Source of the DNA: Diplonema papillatum
Taxonomy: Eukaryota > Euglenozoa > Diplonemea > Diplonemida > Diplonemidae
Direction: 5' to 3'
Assembly: GCA_030068145.1 (NCBI GenBank)
Contig: JAPJBO010000006.1
Location: forward strand, 682,001-746,000
Length of the DNA: 64,000 nt
A program made the position numbers and the translations under genes. Position 1 is the first letter of the stretch; the number at the start of each line of letters is the position of its first letter. Under the pieces are notes generated by a model, which was not told where the DNA came from, ran no database searches, and saw only the letters and a list, made by a program, of their open reading frames with translations. Shown in pieces: positions 10,313-21,869 of this stretch.

Positions 10313-10961
10313 CATCGAGGTCGTCAAGGGAGATGGTCACCGGAAGCCCGCTGTAGACGGCGAGCTGAGACAACCGCAAGACCGCCAGGTCGTGCGCTGG
10401 AAGCGGGAGAGAAGGCGCCCAGACGGTCGCCCAGTCTTCGCAGGCGCCGTCGAGGGACACGGCGAGCTGCACGTCGACGGCGTCGAACAAAAGATCGGGG
10501 CACGCGGCGGCGGACCGGGACAGAAGGGAAGAGGCGCTGCCAGCGCCGGAGTCGTTGTGCACACACTGTGCGTGGCCCGGCAGAGCTGTCGCCCCGTCGA
10601 CGAACACGAAACGGACTGTAAGGTCATCGCCACCTGCCACAGGGCCACCCGGACCAGCACACAGCTCGGCGGGGTAGTACTGCACGCAGTTGAACGCGGA
10701 TGCTGCGTCGACGGTACCGTCGGCCGCGGGCAGTCGGCTTTTGAAGTCGAGAGGGGAAGGCGGCAGCTGCGTGGTCAACCCACCGGCACAGCCGCGGCAG
10801 CCGCCGGCTAGCTCCGCGAAGTTGAACACATCGGCGCTATTCTTCGCCGGGAAGCACGCGTCCTCCGCAGCGCTCGGCACCCGCCGCACATCCACCACAA
10901 CCCCTCGGCACACCGCCGCCCACGCCGCCAGCCAGAGGGTCGCCAGCCGGACCGGCCGCAT
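10313..10961 (-). CDS. Gene A exon 1: signal peptide and first extracellular module
   Basis: The start is the ATG at 10961 (context GGCACCATGC). A strong acceptor, TTCTTTTCAG, lies about 40 nt upstream and would set the 5' end of the mature transcript, so in-frame codons further upstream are probably not translated. The first 20 or so residues (MRPVRLATLWLAAWAAVCRG) are a clear secretory signal peptide. The exon is 649 nt and ends in phase 1 at GAT G|GTATGA. The body contains NCVQYYPAELC, VRFVFVDG and ACEDWATVWA blocks that recur in exon 2. Together the three exons encode over 1040 residues. The role is unknown, and a cell-surface receptor or adhesin is the reasonable guess. Confidence 0.75.
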
Positions 10962-11131
10962 GGTGCCTTGCCGGGTTCCCGGCTTGCGTCGGGCTGAAAA
11001 GAACCGATCTTGCGCTTTCGCGGGTGGGTGTGCCCTCCCACCTCCCCCCACCACGACAACCACGTGGATGGATGCCGAAAATGCCGCGCAAGGCGCCTTT
11101 TGGGTGTGGGTAAAGTTGGTAGACTATTGTA

Positions 11132-11386
11132 TACGGCGTAGGTTTGCTCGACAGAGTCGTAAAGCAATGGCCGATAGATCGTGACAGATGATAGGTGCCG
11201 TTGAGGACGCAGCACCGCCCGATCCTGATTTACTGGAAAAGGGATTTCAGGTCAAGTACACTTGTTGGTCTCAAAACCCTTGTTCAGTAAATCAGGATCG
11301 GGCGGTGCTGCGTCCTCAACGGCACCTATCATCTGTCACGATCTATCGGCCATTGCTTTACGACTGTCGAGCAAACCTACGCCATA
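11132..11386. repeat. Long hairpin: about 103-bp near-perfect inverted repeat
   Basis: The left arm 11132-11235 and right arm 11285-11386 are reverse complements with only a few differences and one 2-nt indel, around a 49-nt loop. The left arm's inner end and loop recur at 63925-64000, cut by the window end. Such a hairpin could be a MITE or give a double-stranded transcript. No target duplication was found. Confidence 0.85.
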
Positions 11387-11391
11387 TAGCA

Positions 11392-12500
11392 CAGGCAGTA
11401 TTTGGACTGAATAACGAGGCGTTCCAGCGCATTGCGATTGGCCAGGCAGCACACGAGTCAGCGTAGCATCCCTCGCTATACGCCTCTCTAACTGAAGGTC
11501 TTTCCCTGGTGACCCTTGTGCACGCAGGCAGTATTTGGACTGAATAACGAGGCGTTCCAGCGCATTGCGATTGGCGAGTGAGCGTAGCACAACTCGCTTC
11601 ACATCCTTTCTATCTGAAGGTGTTTCCCGGATGACCCTTGTACACTCAGGCAGTCAGTGTCCTCGTTCCAGTGCATTGCGATTGGCGAGTGAGCGTAGCA
11701 CAACTCGCTTCACATCCTTTCTAACTGAAGGTGTTTCCCGGATGACCCTTGTACACTCAGGCAGTCAGTGTCCTCGTTCCAGTGCATTGCGATTGGCGAG
11801 TGAGCGTAGCACAACTCGCTTCACATCCTTTCTATCTGAAGGTGTTTCCCGGATGACCCTTGTACACTCAGGCAGTCAGTGTCCTCGTTCCAGTGCATTG
11901 CGATTGGCGAGTGAGCGTAGCACAACTCGCTTCACATCCTTTCTAACTGAAGGTGTTTCCCGGATGACCCTTGTACACTCAGGCAGTCAGTGTCCTCGTT
12001 CCAGTGCATTGCGATTGGCGAGTGAGCGTAGCACAACTCGCTTCACATCCTTTCTATCTGAAGGTGTTTCCCGGATGACCCTTGTACACTCAGGCAGTCA
12101 GTGTCCTCGTTCCAGTGCATTGCGATTGGCGAGTGAGCGTAGCACACCTCGCCACACGCCTTTTCTATCTGAAGGTCTTTCCCTGATGACCCTTGTACAT
12201 GTGTCCTAAATGATGAGGCGTTCCAGCGCATTGCGATTGGCCAGGCAACATACGAGTGAGGTAGTACACCTCGCTTCCTGCCCTCCCTAACTGAAGGTCT
12301 TTCCCCGATGACCTTTGTACACTCAGGCAGTCTGTGTCCTGAATAACGAGGCGTTCCAGCGCATTGGCGATTGGCCAGGCAGCACACGAGTGAGGCAGCA
12401 CACGAGTGAGGTAGCACACCTCGCTATACGCCCCTCTCTAACTGAAGGTCTTTCCTTGATGACCCTTGTACACCCAGATAGTATGTGTTCTGAACAACCT
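11392..12500. repeat. 111-bp minisatellite with higher-order (222-bp) pattern
   Basis: About nine units marked by GCATTGCGATTGGC at roughly 11429, 11562, 11673, 11784, 11895, 12006, 12117, 12229 and 12360. The central units are near-identical and exactly 111 bp. A CTATCTG/CTAACTG difference alternates from unit to unit, so the recent amplification unit was a dimer. Because 111 is divisible by three the plus strand stays open for 214 codons of a 37-residue repeat; with no domain and no gene context I treat this as chance. Confidence 0.9.
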
Positions 12501-13100
12501 GACACTGTCTGCACAGCGGGATGAAGTTGCAGTCGTTCGGCAAAGGGCAAGAGAAACGGGACTGAAACGGCGTGGAAAGGGGGACAGGGACGGTGGTGGT
12601 GAAAAAAGAAAGAAGGAATCAAAAAAAAAAAAAAAAAAGGAAGAATAGGAGAACGGAAAGAAAACGGGTGGTTGTGACCGGTGCCGAACGGTGAGTCCTG
12701 GCCAGTTGTTTACGACCAGAGCGGACGAAAAGAAAACGAAGAAGGAGGCAGAGCTGTTCGTCAACTTTTTTTTTGTCACGGCGCAAGCAGCAGCCACGTA
12801 CGGTTTTGATGCGTGTCTGCTGACAGGTGCGACTGGTGTGCCAGCTTCCACTGGGGGAGAAGATGAAAATGAAATGAAGGCAGGGCTTCGGTCGCGCAAT
12901 GAGCGACAACCGATGTGCCCAACTGGGCTGAAAATGAAAAAAAAAAAAAAGGAAGGGTCGCAAGAACGTGCTTGGAAAGGTTCTGTGCTCTACACCGCAC
13001 CGTGACCTATCTGTTTTGGATTTCCGTCTTCGGCGCTTTCATCGCGAGTATTGGCTCGCCGTCTTCAAGTACTGTTTCACTGGGTTCGAACTGGTTTGCT
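12500..13100. other. Intergenic, A-rich
   Basis: Contains poly-A runs (12619-12637, 12938-12950) and a partial copy (12958-13015) of the CAAGAACGTGCTTGGAA repeat that is complete at 57048-57245. No supported gene. Confidence 0.5.
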
Positions 13101-13104
13101 GTGC

Positions 13105-13275
13105 TTAAGTACGTATCGTATCTGCGGTGCTTGTTGGAGCACCGAAGGGGGGAGTACAAAAGGGGGGGCAAACGGTGGGGCCCGCGTTTGTCGGGGTGTT
13201 GCTTTACCCCTCCAACCTCGCTGTTGGCGAGTGGATATGAGGAGTTCGCTCAGAAGCCTAAGAATTCCATCTTGA
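13105..13275 (+). repeat. Interspersed repeat, second copy at 51080-51215
   Basis: The GGGGGAGTACAAAAGGGGGG...GGCGAGTGGATATGAGG stretch matches 51080-51215 closely, in the same orientation. Confidence 0.8.
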
Positions 13276-13554
13276 CGCGCCGAAGGCGCTCAAGCAAGCA
13301 TGCTCGGTGGGTTGGAATTCAATCACGGGTAACCCCTGAGCGGAGTACAGCCAAAGTTGTCAGCATCCTTACGTCACTGCTGATGGTCCTGCCGGCTGCT
13401 CATGGTGGCCACGCGCTGATCTAAACTGCGGCCTCGTTTGGTTAAGGCTCCCTGCTCCATGACCCATGTGCTGCTGGTCGCGACACGTATCTGGGGGCAA
13501 TCGCCTCGTTTTACATGCGGGGCAGCCGGGTGCGCCGTGGGTGCGTATGTGTGC

Positions 13555-14700
13555 TACGTACCCGTTAACGCGTACTGCATACCGTGCACTGCTAACGGTG
13601 TAGTGTATGCATACACACACGTAGCGTGTACCATGGGTATACACAGTACGTATGCATAGTAGTACGACGTACTGCATACCGTGCACTGCTAACGGTGTAG
13701 TGTATGCATACACACGTAGCGTGTACCATGGGTATACACGGTACGTATGCATAGTAGTACGACGTACTGCATACCGTGTACTGCTAACGGTGTAGTGGAT
13801 GCATACACACACGTAGCGTGTACCATGGGTATACACAGTACGTATGCATAGTAGTACGACGTACTGCATACCGTGGTGTAGTGTATGCATACACACACGT
13901 AGCGTGTACCATGGGTATACACGGTACGTATGCATAGTAGTACGACGTACTGCATACCGTGTACTGCTAACGGTGTAGTGTATGCATACACACGTAGCGT
14001 GTACCATGGGTATACACGGTACGTATGCATAGTAGTACGACGTACTGCATACCGTGTACTGCTAACGGTGTAGTGTATGCATACACACACGTAGCGTGTA
14101 CCATGGGTATACACAGTACGTATGCATAGTAGTACGACGTACTGCATACCGTGGTGTAGTGTATGCATACACACACGTAGCGTGTACCATGGGTATACAC
14201 GGTACGTATGCATAGTAGTACGACGTACTGCATACCGTGTACTGCTAACGGTGTAGTGTATGCATACACACACGTAGCGTGTACCATGGGTATACACAGT
14301 ACGTATGCATAGTAGTACGACGTACTGCATACCGTGGTGTAGTGTATGCATACACACACGTAGCGTGTACCATGGGTATACACGGTACGTATGCATAGTA
14401 GTACGACGTACTGCATACCGTGTACTGCTAACGGTGTAGTGGATGCATACACACACGTAGCGTGTACCATGGGTATACACAGTACGTATGCATAGTAGGA
14501 GTACTACGTACTGCATACCGTGTACTGCTAACGGTGTAGTGTATGCATACACACACGTAGCGTGTACCATGGGTATACACAGTACGTATGCATAGTAGGA
14601 GTACTACGTACTGCACACCGTGTACTGCTAACGGTGTAGTGTATGCATACACACACGTAGCGTGTACCATGGGTTACACATTACGTATGCATAGTAGGAG
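13555..14700. repeat. About 98-bp palindrome-rich minisatellite, about 12 units
   Basis: Twelve units marked by GTGTACCATGGGTATACAC. Each carries self-complementary words (GTGTATGCATACAC, and AGTACG facing CGTACT). Units alternate between a longer form with CTGCTAACGG and a shorter one lacking it, a higher-order pattern. Minus-strand frames stay open over hundreds of codons only because of the periodicity. Confidence 0.9.
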
Positions 14701-15970
14701 TGGTGCCTCCCTTCACGAAAGTACGATCACGTGTACCCCAGTGGTTTTTGAACTCGCTCTATATCACGGCTGTCCTTCAGCCGCGGAGGCTTAAATCAAC
14801 GACCCGCAGCCAACGCTACGGCTTGAGATGGACAATCAACAACACCCGCGGACACCTAGCAGCTACATCGCATCCATGCAGAAGATAGCGTCAGCTGGCG
14901 CAAGGTACACGCAAGGCGTGGTGGCGCTTGTTCCCTTCCCACCCGCCCAGCGTTGTTTGCTGCTTTTTTTTGTAGTAAGAACGCGGGGAAAAACAAGAAG
15001 AAAAAAAAGGCAAACGCAAAGCAAGTGAGAAACGATCGAAAAAGGGCCGCCGCGCGCGGGAGGGAGTGCGGCCGACTCCTTTTTTTTGAGGTTTTTTTTG
15101 AAAAAGAGGGGAGGGTGGGCCCCCGCCGACCCTCCCCGCAGTTGCTGTGCTTTAAGCCGGTCCATTTTCTTCGATGGCCGTGATACCGCGATATAGTGGT
15201 TTGAGGTTAGAATGCAGAAAGTCTAGGGGTGTTCTTCCCCTTCGTTTGTGATGTCAGTATCCGGCGTTTGTTTTCTTTGAAGAAGCTCGCGAAAACAGGG
15301 AAACTCGACCGAGGAAGGGTCGATTAAGCAGTCAAAAGCTGCGGCAACGGCACTCGGGTACTACGTCCTAAGTTATATAACATGTGAACTAGCGTGTGAA
15401 AAGACAATACATGTGACCATATGAGCTCATTCATCCCCTGCGCGATCGGACGTTGTCGAGCTTTGTAGTTTTGGGTGAGAATGCAAAGAATCTGTGGCGC
15501 ATCGCGGTTGTCTCTTCGCACGCGAGGTGACACGCTTTCGCCTCTTCTTAGTTTTGTAGAGCGTATTCGAGCAATAAATCGAGCGCAGTCGCCGCACAAT
15601 TGTTGAAGTTGGAAGGCAAAGAATCTGTGGCGAGAATCTGCGATCGAGCTCACGTCGCTTTCAGGGGGTAGGTGAATTGGCTCATTGTAGTGTCACATGC
15701 GAATTACACGAACAGGCAAATCATGTGACCACATGTTGTGTCACGTGTATTTGCCTTCTTCTGGACAGTACATGACTCGAACAGGGCTCCCGAAAATCAC
15801 GAAGCGACTGGTCACCCCAGCACTTTGATCAAGCGCCCTTCCCCCAACTCGTCTGCGCCACCACGCGCCTCGTAAGCACGGAGCGGGTATCGCCAACAAG
15901 AAACATGTCACGAGATCTTCCCCACCCTTCCAATAAGATCGTGGTGTTGGTCGGCTGTGAGCACGGGCAG
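14700..15970. other. Intergenic with two solo copies of the CAAAGAATCTGTGGC motif
   Basis: No supported gene. It holds the motif at 15478-15510 and 15612-15645, A- and T-runs near 14965-15105, and two CATGTGACCA/CACATG stretches (about 15410 and 15722). Confidence 0.5.
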
Positions 15971-15971
15971 G

Positions 15972-16060
15972 GGGGAATCTTAGTTTAATGCCTAGGCAAG
16001 ACACTGCCTCGCATGCATGTTTGAGGCTAGCATCAAGTCTTCTTCGAAGGGTCGAAGTGT
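15972..16060 (+). repeat. CTTAGTTT...CTAGCATC-family repeat, copy 2
   Basis: AATCTTAGTTTAATGCCTAG, GCAAGACACTGCCTCGCATG and GGCTAGCATCAAGTCTTC follow in order, ending in TTCGAAGG. A second, truncated start follows at 16057-16080. Confidence 0.8.
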
Positions 16061-16484
16061 GGGGAAAATCTTAGTTTGACAATGCGGGGTGGCACTCCCG
16101 TTTGTAGTCCCTGGTGTGGAAACAATTCCGTTCGTGAGCACGTGCGGGTTGCCCTGTGTTGAAGGTTGTACACAATCATAATACCTAGAACCACCCCTCC
16201 CTGGATTCAACACAGCAGCCGTGTCAGAGAGCACCTCTACTTGACACGATAGCTGGTCGATGGACAACGACACCTCGAGAGGGGCATATAGTTGCCAAGG
16301 AGGGGGGTTTGGCAAGGGAAAGCCCATTATAATCCGTGTACTTCTCCTTTTCTTTTCGAGCGACGGTCCTCCTGCTATTGGCAGAATTCGTTGCATGGTA
16401 TGTCACAGCTGAGTTATTTTTCGCTGCTAAGCGTCGGAGAATTCTCCTTAGGGGTGTGAGTGTGTGTGCGTGTGGGTGGCATCT

Positions 16485-16712
16485 TCTTTTGTATAAGCAC
16501 CTGCTTTGTAGGAAATGCTTGAGGAGGCTGCCAGCTGCAAAAGATCAAAGGAGGTAAATGTGCTGTAGCCCACACGAAACACAGGTGAATCTGGGTTCAG
16601 TGGCGGGCGTAAGTGTTCAACAAAAAAGACCCATTTGTAGTTGTATTGTTTCTCCCCCTCTAGCCTCCTTCGAAGTAAGCACAAGGCAGCCCCTCGAGTA
16701 TTTCTTTAGACT
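16485..16712 (-). repeat. 230-bp interspersed repeat (CCCAGATT...CCTGG family), copy 1
   Basis: On the minus strand it runs from AAATACTCGAGGGGCTGCC to a GCAGGTGCTTATACAA end. Plus-strand copies are at 20315-20545, 24480-24615, 33445-33635 and 44925-45065. Ends in or near A-rich tracts make it SINE-like, but no Pol III boxes are obvious. Confidence 0.8.
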
Positions 16713-16814
16713 TTTTTCTCTCTCTGGAATTTCTTAGCGCGGCCAACGGTTCTCCTGTTTTTGGCAGGATTCGTGCAGGTATGTCACAGCCAAGTCGTTC
16801 GTGAGGTTCAGCGG

Positions 16815-17170
16815 TCCTCTATTTTGAAGTCTCCGGTTGACCATTAAGGCTGAAATTCGGGTAGTAGTGAAGTCCTGTTCGCTAGGCGCCGGAGGTCCTC
16901 TTTGTGGGCAGGTAGTTTCGTTATTTTCTAGCCTGTATATCTCAAAGTTTTTTGTTTCTCCCCCCCCCCCCCTCTTTTTGGAAGTGGAAACTCAGCTTGA
17001 AATTCTGGGTTTTTTGGAAAAGCCGTCGGGTTGACTTGTTGTGCGCAGCGCCTGTTTTTTTTATAGTTGCACGATAAGCGTGGAGTATCTGCCGGCTAGT
17101 GCTTGGGTTCTCGTTCTTTGTGGTAGACAGTCCCCCGACGCACGGCTTAGATATTCTGCAGCCTTAATAT
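16815..17170 (+). repeat. Degenerate AGTCTCCGGTTGACC-core repeats
   Basis: One core at 16826-16845 (TGAAGTCTCCGGTTGACC) and a more degenerate CTTGAAATTCTGGG copy near 16990-17035. Nothing else is supported here. Confidence 0.6.
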
Positions 17171-17394
17171 GACGAAGCGGTACCCCCCATACGGCGCGCC
17201 CTATGGCGCCCAGGTCTTTGTGGAGGGGAAGGTGCTTTTTTGCCGCTGTTTTTCAGCATTTTGTTGCTTTCCGACTGGTTCGTGGTTCTATAGGGATGGC
17301 ACAGGTGTTATCGCGGGGGATAAGGGCGGGTCCATCGGGGGTCGGCTGAAAGAATTGGCTGGATTTTCTGTTTTTGTATAAGCACCAGAGAAAC

Positions 17395-17660
17395 AATTTG
17401 GTAAGCCTGCTACACGGGAGCCAAGCTTCACGTATTCGGCGGTACTGCAGAGCCACGGGCCCACGGGTCAAGTGGCTACAGATTTCCCAAACTAGAGCAT
17501 CAAGGCGTGGCGCACCTTGAGGCTTGGCGCTTGCGCTGAACACGAGACGGTCAGCCACAGGGCAGAGTGGACGGGGTAGTGGCACTGTGCTGCCTCCGAC
17601 TCAAGCTTTGCAAGCTGCGGCTGACCGCCACGTTCCTGGACCAGGAGTGGCCTTTTTTTA
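17395..17660 (+). repeat. 260-bp interspersed repeat, copy 2
   Basis: Same family as 6515-6778, full length, ending at GTTCCTGGACCAGGAGTGGCC. Confidence 0.85.
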
Positions 17661-17764
17661 TTTTTTCTTCTCTCCGCTCCCGCAACGGCGCTGCAAAGCA
17701 GCGGCCGGTGTCCTCGCTAGCTTGGTGGTACGCCTTCCACGTGTGCGGCTGGGGAACGTTGTTT

Positions 17765-19400
17765 CTGCAGTATGCTTTGCGCGGTGCGACCCGGGCTTGT
17801 CTGGCTGATATCCAACTACGAGCTTTTTAACAGCAGCCGCAAGCTCGTAGTTGGATCCAGAGCTCAGGTTGCAAGGTGGCCCAGTTTGCTGGGCATCAGC
17901 GTACTGCTGGTATTCAGAAGGCTGGGATCAAGCCCTCGCATCAAGACCTGTGCTCTATGAGCGGTGGTAATGGTGCCTTGCAAGTAATCTCTTCATCGGG
18001 ATGATACAATCTACGATCAGCTGCATGGCATCCGCTTTTCTTTCTTCCGAGTAATCGTCGCGTGCGTGAGAGCCGATTTCGGGTTTTGCACAGGCATGCG
18101 ACGAGGCAGCCTCCTGCTCGTGGGATGGCGACAGCCTGTTTGCGCCAAATCGTCCTTGGGAAAGTTGCTTGCACGGTGCAGCTGCAGGGGACGTTTGGGC
18201 ACAGAAGGTAGGCTATTCGCACAGTGCATGCAGCCCGAGGGCACGCTGTCGCTGCAGGATGCTTTGCGCAGTGCGGGTAAGGGAACGCTGTTTCCTGTGG
18301 ATGCGCTGCGCAGTGCAGCATAAGGGAACGTTGCTTCCTTAGTAGAAGGTTGCTTGCGCAGTGCAACTTAAGGGAACGTGTTTCCTGTGGATGCCTGCGC
18401 AGTGCAGCATAAGGGAATGTTGCTTCCATAGTATGCGTTTGCGCAGTGGTCCCAGAAGGTTGCTTGCGCAGTGCAACTTACGGGAACGTGTTTCCTGTGG
18501 ATGCCTGCGCAGTGCAGCATAAGGTAATGTTGCTTCCATAGTAGAAGGTTGCTTGCGCAGTGCAGCATAAGGGAACGTTGCTTCCATAGTATGCTTTTGT
18601 GCAGTGCTCCCAGAAGGTTGCTTACGCAGTGCAACTTAAGCGACGGTGTTTCCTGTGGATGTGCTGCGCAGTGCAGCATAAGGGAACGTCGCTTCCATAG
18701 TATGCTTTTGTGCAGCGCGGTCCCAGAAGGTTGCTTGCGCAGTGTAACTTAAGGGAACGTCGCTTCCATAGTATGCGTTTTGCGCAGTGATCCCAGAAGG
18801 TTGCTTGCGCAGTGCAACTTCAGGGAACGTGTTTCCTGTGGATGCGCTGCGCAGTGCAGCAGAAGGGAACGTTGCTTCCATATATGCTTTTGTGCAGTGC
18901 GGTCCCAAAAGGTTGCTTGCGCAGTGCAACTTCAGGGACGTTGTTTCCTGTGGATGCGCTGAGCAGTGCAGCATAAGGGAACGTCTTTCCACAGGTATGA
19001 TTTTGTGCAGTGCGGTCCCAGAAGGTTGCTTGCGCAGTGCAACTTGAGGGGACGCTGTTTCCTGCGCCGTGCAACTTAAGGGGACGCTGTTTCCTGCGCA
19101 GTGCAGCATAATGGAACACTGCTTCCATCGTATACTTTGAGTTGTGCAATTACAGGGAGAAGTCATTTGCGCAGTGCGGCCTGATGAAACGTTGTTGCCG
19201 TCGTGTGCGTTTCGCAGTGCGGTCCAGGGCAAGTTGCGTGCATAGTTCAACACATAAAGGAACGCTGTTTATCATCAAACTCGCTGCGCAGTGCAAGGGA
19301 ACGTTGCTTCCATACCAACATTTTTAGCAATTTGCACACCCCAAACAAACGTTGTGTCCGTAGTATGCTTTGCGCGTTGCGGCATTCCGCGGGAATGCGA
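17765..19400. repeat. Irregular tandem array of GCGCAGTGC-headed units
   Basis: Mosaic of three sub-units, each headed by GCGCAGTGCAG/GCGCAGTGCAAC: one with AGCATAAGGGAACG, one with TTTCCTGTGGATGC and one with GGTCCCAGAAGGTTGC. They recur in varying order with spacings of about 40-180 bp. The densest part is 18230-19310. It looks non-coding. Confidence 0.85.
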
Positions 19401-20310
19401 CGAGTCCTGTTCGCTGCTCGCAAGGGTTTGTTGCAGCCGGGATTGGTTTATTTCGCGCGGTCGACGATTCACGTCGTTCTCATGTCTGGCGACTTTTGCT
19501 TATTTTGATTGCTATTTGTATTTTCTTTTTTTTTTTTCTCGTGTGGACGGTTTTCTTGTGCTTTCTTTTTCCAACAACTGGTATTCCTATTCCTCCTCTT
19601 TTGAGTTTTTTTTCTTCTTTTTTGGTTGTACGTATGTGTAGCTACCTGTTTGGGGCAAGTTACAACGCAGCACCTTGCCAACTGTCGCTTAGTAAGTACC
19701 TGCTTGGGGCAAGTTGCAACACAGTGCGCTCCCGGCCGTCGCTTTTTGACAGCGGTACGCGCGCTCGCTGCCGACCCCCCATTTTTCGGAATGTGGGAGG
19801 GGGGGGGGGATGCAAGAGCGTGCTTCGAATGGTAAACGGTGGAGACCAGCTTCTGAAGCTGGTAAACGGTGGAGACCAGCTGCTGAAGCTGGAGATAAAG
19901 GTGCAGTCTTTTGTTTGTACGTGCCGGGAGGATTAGCCTGTTAGTGAAGAATAGTGAGTGAATATGATCGTTAGGCTAACCTTCTCCTAAACACGCTGCC
20001 AGCGTTCTCTTTCGTGCTTACAAAGCACTGTTACTACGAAAAAGCGGGTGCCACGCCAGCTTTTTAGAGTGCAAGTTCATTTAAAGATCCGGGGTTGTAA
20101 TATATATATATATCGGGTGCGCATTTGCACGCGTTTTGGTTCCGCTATTCGAGTGTGACTCGTTAACACCATCTGTTACTTCAACATACAGACTGGACTT
20201 CACCGTGTATGTGCTCAACACTGCACCGTGTCGTATCTGCACCGTGCTCGGCTCCCTCCCCCCCCCCCTCAAAAATGATAAAGAAAACGACTCTGCTTAC
20301 CGGAAGCCTT
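19400..20310. other. Intergenic, T-rich then repeat fragments
   Basis: Includes a 50-bp doublet (CTGCTTGGGGCAAGTTGCAA, about 19645-19735), a 30-bp doublet (TGGTAAACGGTGGAGACCAG, about 19829-19888) and an AGTTCATTTAAAGATCCGGG repeat end at about 20060-20095 next to a TATATA run. No supported gene. Confidence 0.5.
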
Positions 20311-20314
20311 GTTG

Positions 20315-20550
20315 GCACAAAAGAAATACTCGAGGGGCTGCCTTGTGCTTACTTCGAAGGAGGCTAAAGGGGGGAGAAAACAATACAACTACAAAGTGGG
20401 TCTTCGTTGAACGCTGACGCCCGTCACTAAACCCAGATGTACCTGCGTTTCGTGTGGGCTACAGCACATTTACCTCCTTTGAATTTCGCAACTGGCAGGC
20501 TCCTGCAGTATTTCCTACAACGCAGGGGCTGCTTATACAAAAAAAAAAAA
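20315..20550 (+). repeat. 230-bp interspersed repeat, copy 2
   Basis: Same family as 16485-16712, opposite orientation, ending in a 12-base A run at about 20539. Confidence 0.8.
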
Positions 20551-20754
20551 GAGAGGGAACGGGAAACAAATAATCGGGCGTCGGTTTATGGAAGAAGAAG
20601 GAGAAAAAAAGGAGTGCGGGGGGAGGTGTGTCGTTCGTTCGTTTCCAGAAGCGTTCGCTTCCGCCATGAATCCCTCGGTGGTCCTACATTGTCTGCGTAC
20701 GTGCATCCGTGAGGATGTGCGTACAACGCGCATGCGCATGCATGCGTGTGCAGG

Positions 20755-21090
20755 TGCGCAATGGTGGCTGGCACTTTGGTTCGCTGTGCGCCGCAGGCGC
20801 AGAAGCCAGTGGGAACATCTTTCTTCGTTACACATTCGTGCTCGATGGTCCAAGAGCAGAGAGAAGGTCGCTTGGTGTCGCGTTATGTTGGTGTCTACCC
20901 TGCGAAGCCTGACGCGCACAACTGTGTGCACATGACAGCGGCGCGTAGGGTAATGCATTGCTTACAGGTTTGGGCGCGTGTGCGCGTGCAATCGTGTGCA
21001 AGCTGCGCAGAAACCAGGGGAACCTCTTTCTTAGTTGCACGTTCGTGTTCGATGATCCAAGCAGCAGAGAGAAGGCTTCTCTCGCACACG
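20755..21090. repeat. Two diverged direct copies of a 110-bp unit
   Basis: The blocks 20755-20880 and 20975-21090 share ...CGCAGAA.CCAG.GGAAC.TCTTTCTT...CGTTCGTG.TCGATG.TCCAAG.. and AGCAGAGAGAAGG. No gene is supported. Confidence 0.65.
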
Positions 21091-21307
21091 GAGGGAACAG
21101 CGTAGGAAAGGGAGGAAGGCGTGGTGCGAAGAAGAACATTTCCGGAGTTGGGACTTGCACTGACACACGAAGTAAAAACGGGGAGAACGGCATCAACTGA
21201 CCAGATGAAAAGGATGACTTCAGATAGAGGCAAAGCCTCTTGTGTTCTTCGAAGTTACAGGGTTACAGGGTATAAACCTCTCTGAGGAGGGGACTTTTTC
21301 GCTGGCT

Positions 21308-21478
21308 TGTTTAGAGTGCAAGTTCACTTAGGGATCCGGGGTTTTACAGTCTCCGGATGACCATTGTCGTAAAAGGTTCCTTCAAGGTAAAGCAGGTTAA
21401 GATGTTTTTTTTAGAGTTGTAGTTCGCTTGAGAATCCGGGATTTTAGAGTCTTCGGGTGACCTTCGTCGAATGAGGGA
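21308..21478 (+). repeat. Two adjacent GTTCGCTT...CCGG-core repeats
   Basis: TTAGAGTGCAAGTTCACTTA..CCGGGGTTTTACAGTCTCCGG (21310-21395) and TTAGAGTTGTAGTTCGCTTG..TCTTCGGGTGACC (21412-21478), both in plus orientation. Confidence 0.75.
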
Positions 21479-21489
21479 ATGTTTCTAGC

Positions 21490-21680
21490 GCTATTAGTGG
21501 ATTAGAAGGTCGGTATTTTAAAGTCTCCGGTTGACCGTAGAGGCTTGGGTATGGAGGGGGGTTGGAGAAAAGTAAGAGGGTGCAGCTCGTTTCGGGTGAT
21601 GTGTCACTCCGTTGTGAAACCTTGTGAAGTCCCCTAACGCCTTTAGAGGGTGTTTGGGATTGGGTGTGGTCGTTCTGCTA
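21490..21680 (+). repeat. AAGTCTCCGGTTGACC-core repeat, long copy
   Basis: Nearly identical to 63604-63775: TAGAAGGTCGGTATTTTAAAGTC, GGCTTGGGTATGG, GTGTCACTCCGTTGTGAAAC and CTTGTGAAGTCCCCTAACGC in order. Confidence 0.85.
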
Positions 21681-21869
21681 CTTCTGTTTCTGTTTCATGT
21701 GCAACCGTTGTTCCGGAAATGTTCCCGTCAGTACACAAAGATGCGAAAATGAAATAGGTGCGGGGGGGTACACATGGAGACAGCGGAGAAAGAGGCCGGA
21801 TATGAAGCAACGAAACGGATTCTAGAAGAAACAAGACCAGAATAAAAAATAAAGAGCAATCATCCTTTG

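Noticed and set aside
11565-12209. 214-codon open frame of 37-residue repeats
   Set aside because: It exists because the satellite unit is 111 bp. There is no start context, domain or non-repetitive part.
13369-14670. Long minus-strand open frames with MVHATCVYAYTTP-like repeats
   Set aside because: They follow the periodicity of the palindromic minisatellite in all frames and have no protein-like composition.
20533-20958. 141-codon minus-strand frame
   Set aside because: Starts in a repeat and is made of two diverged repeat units; no domain.
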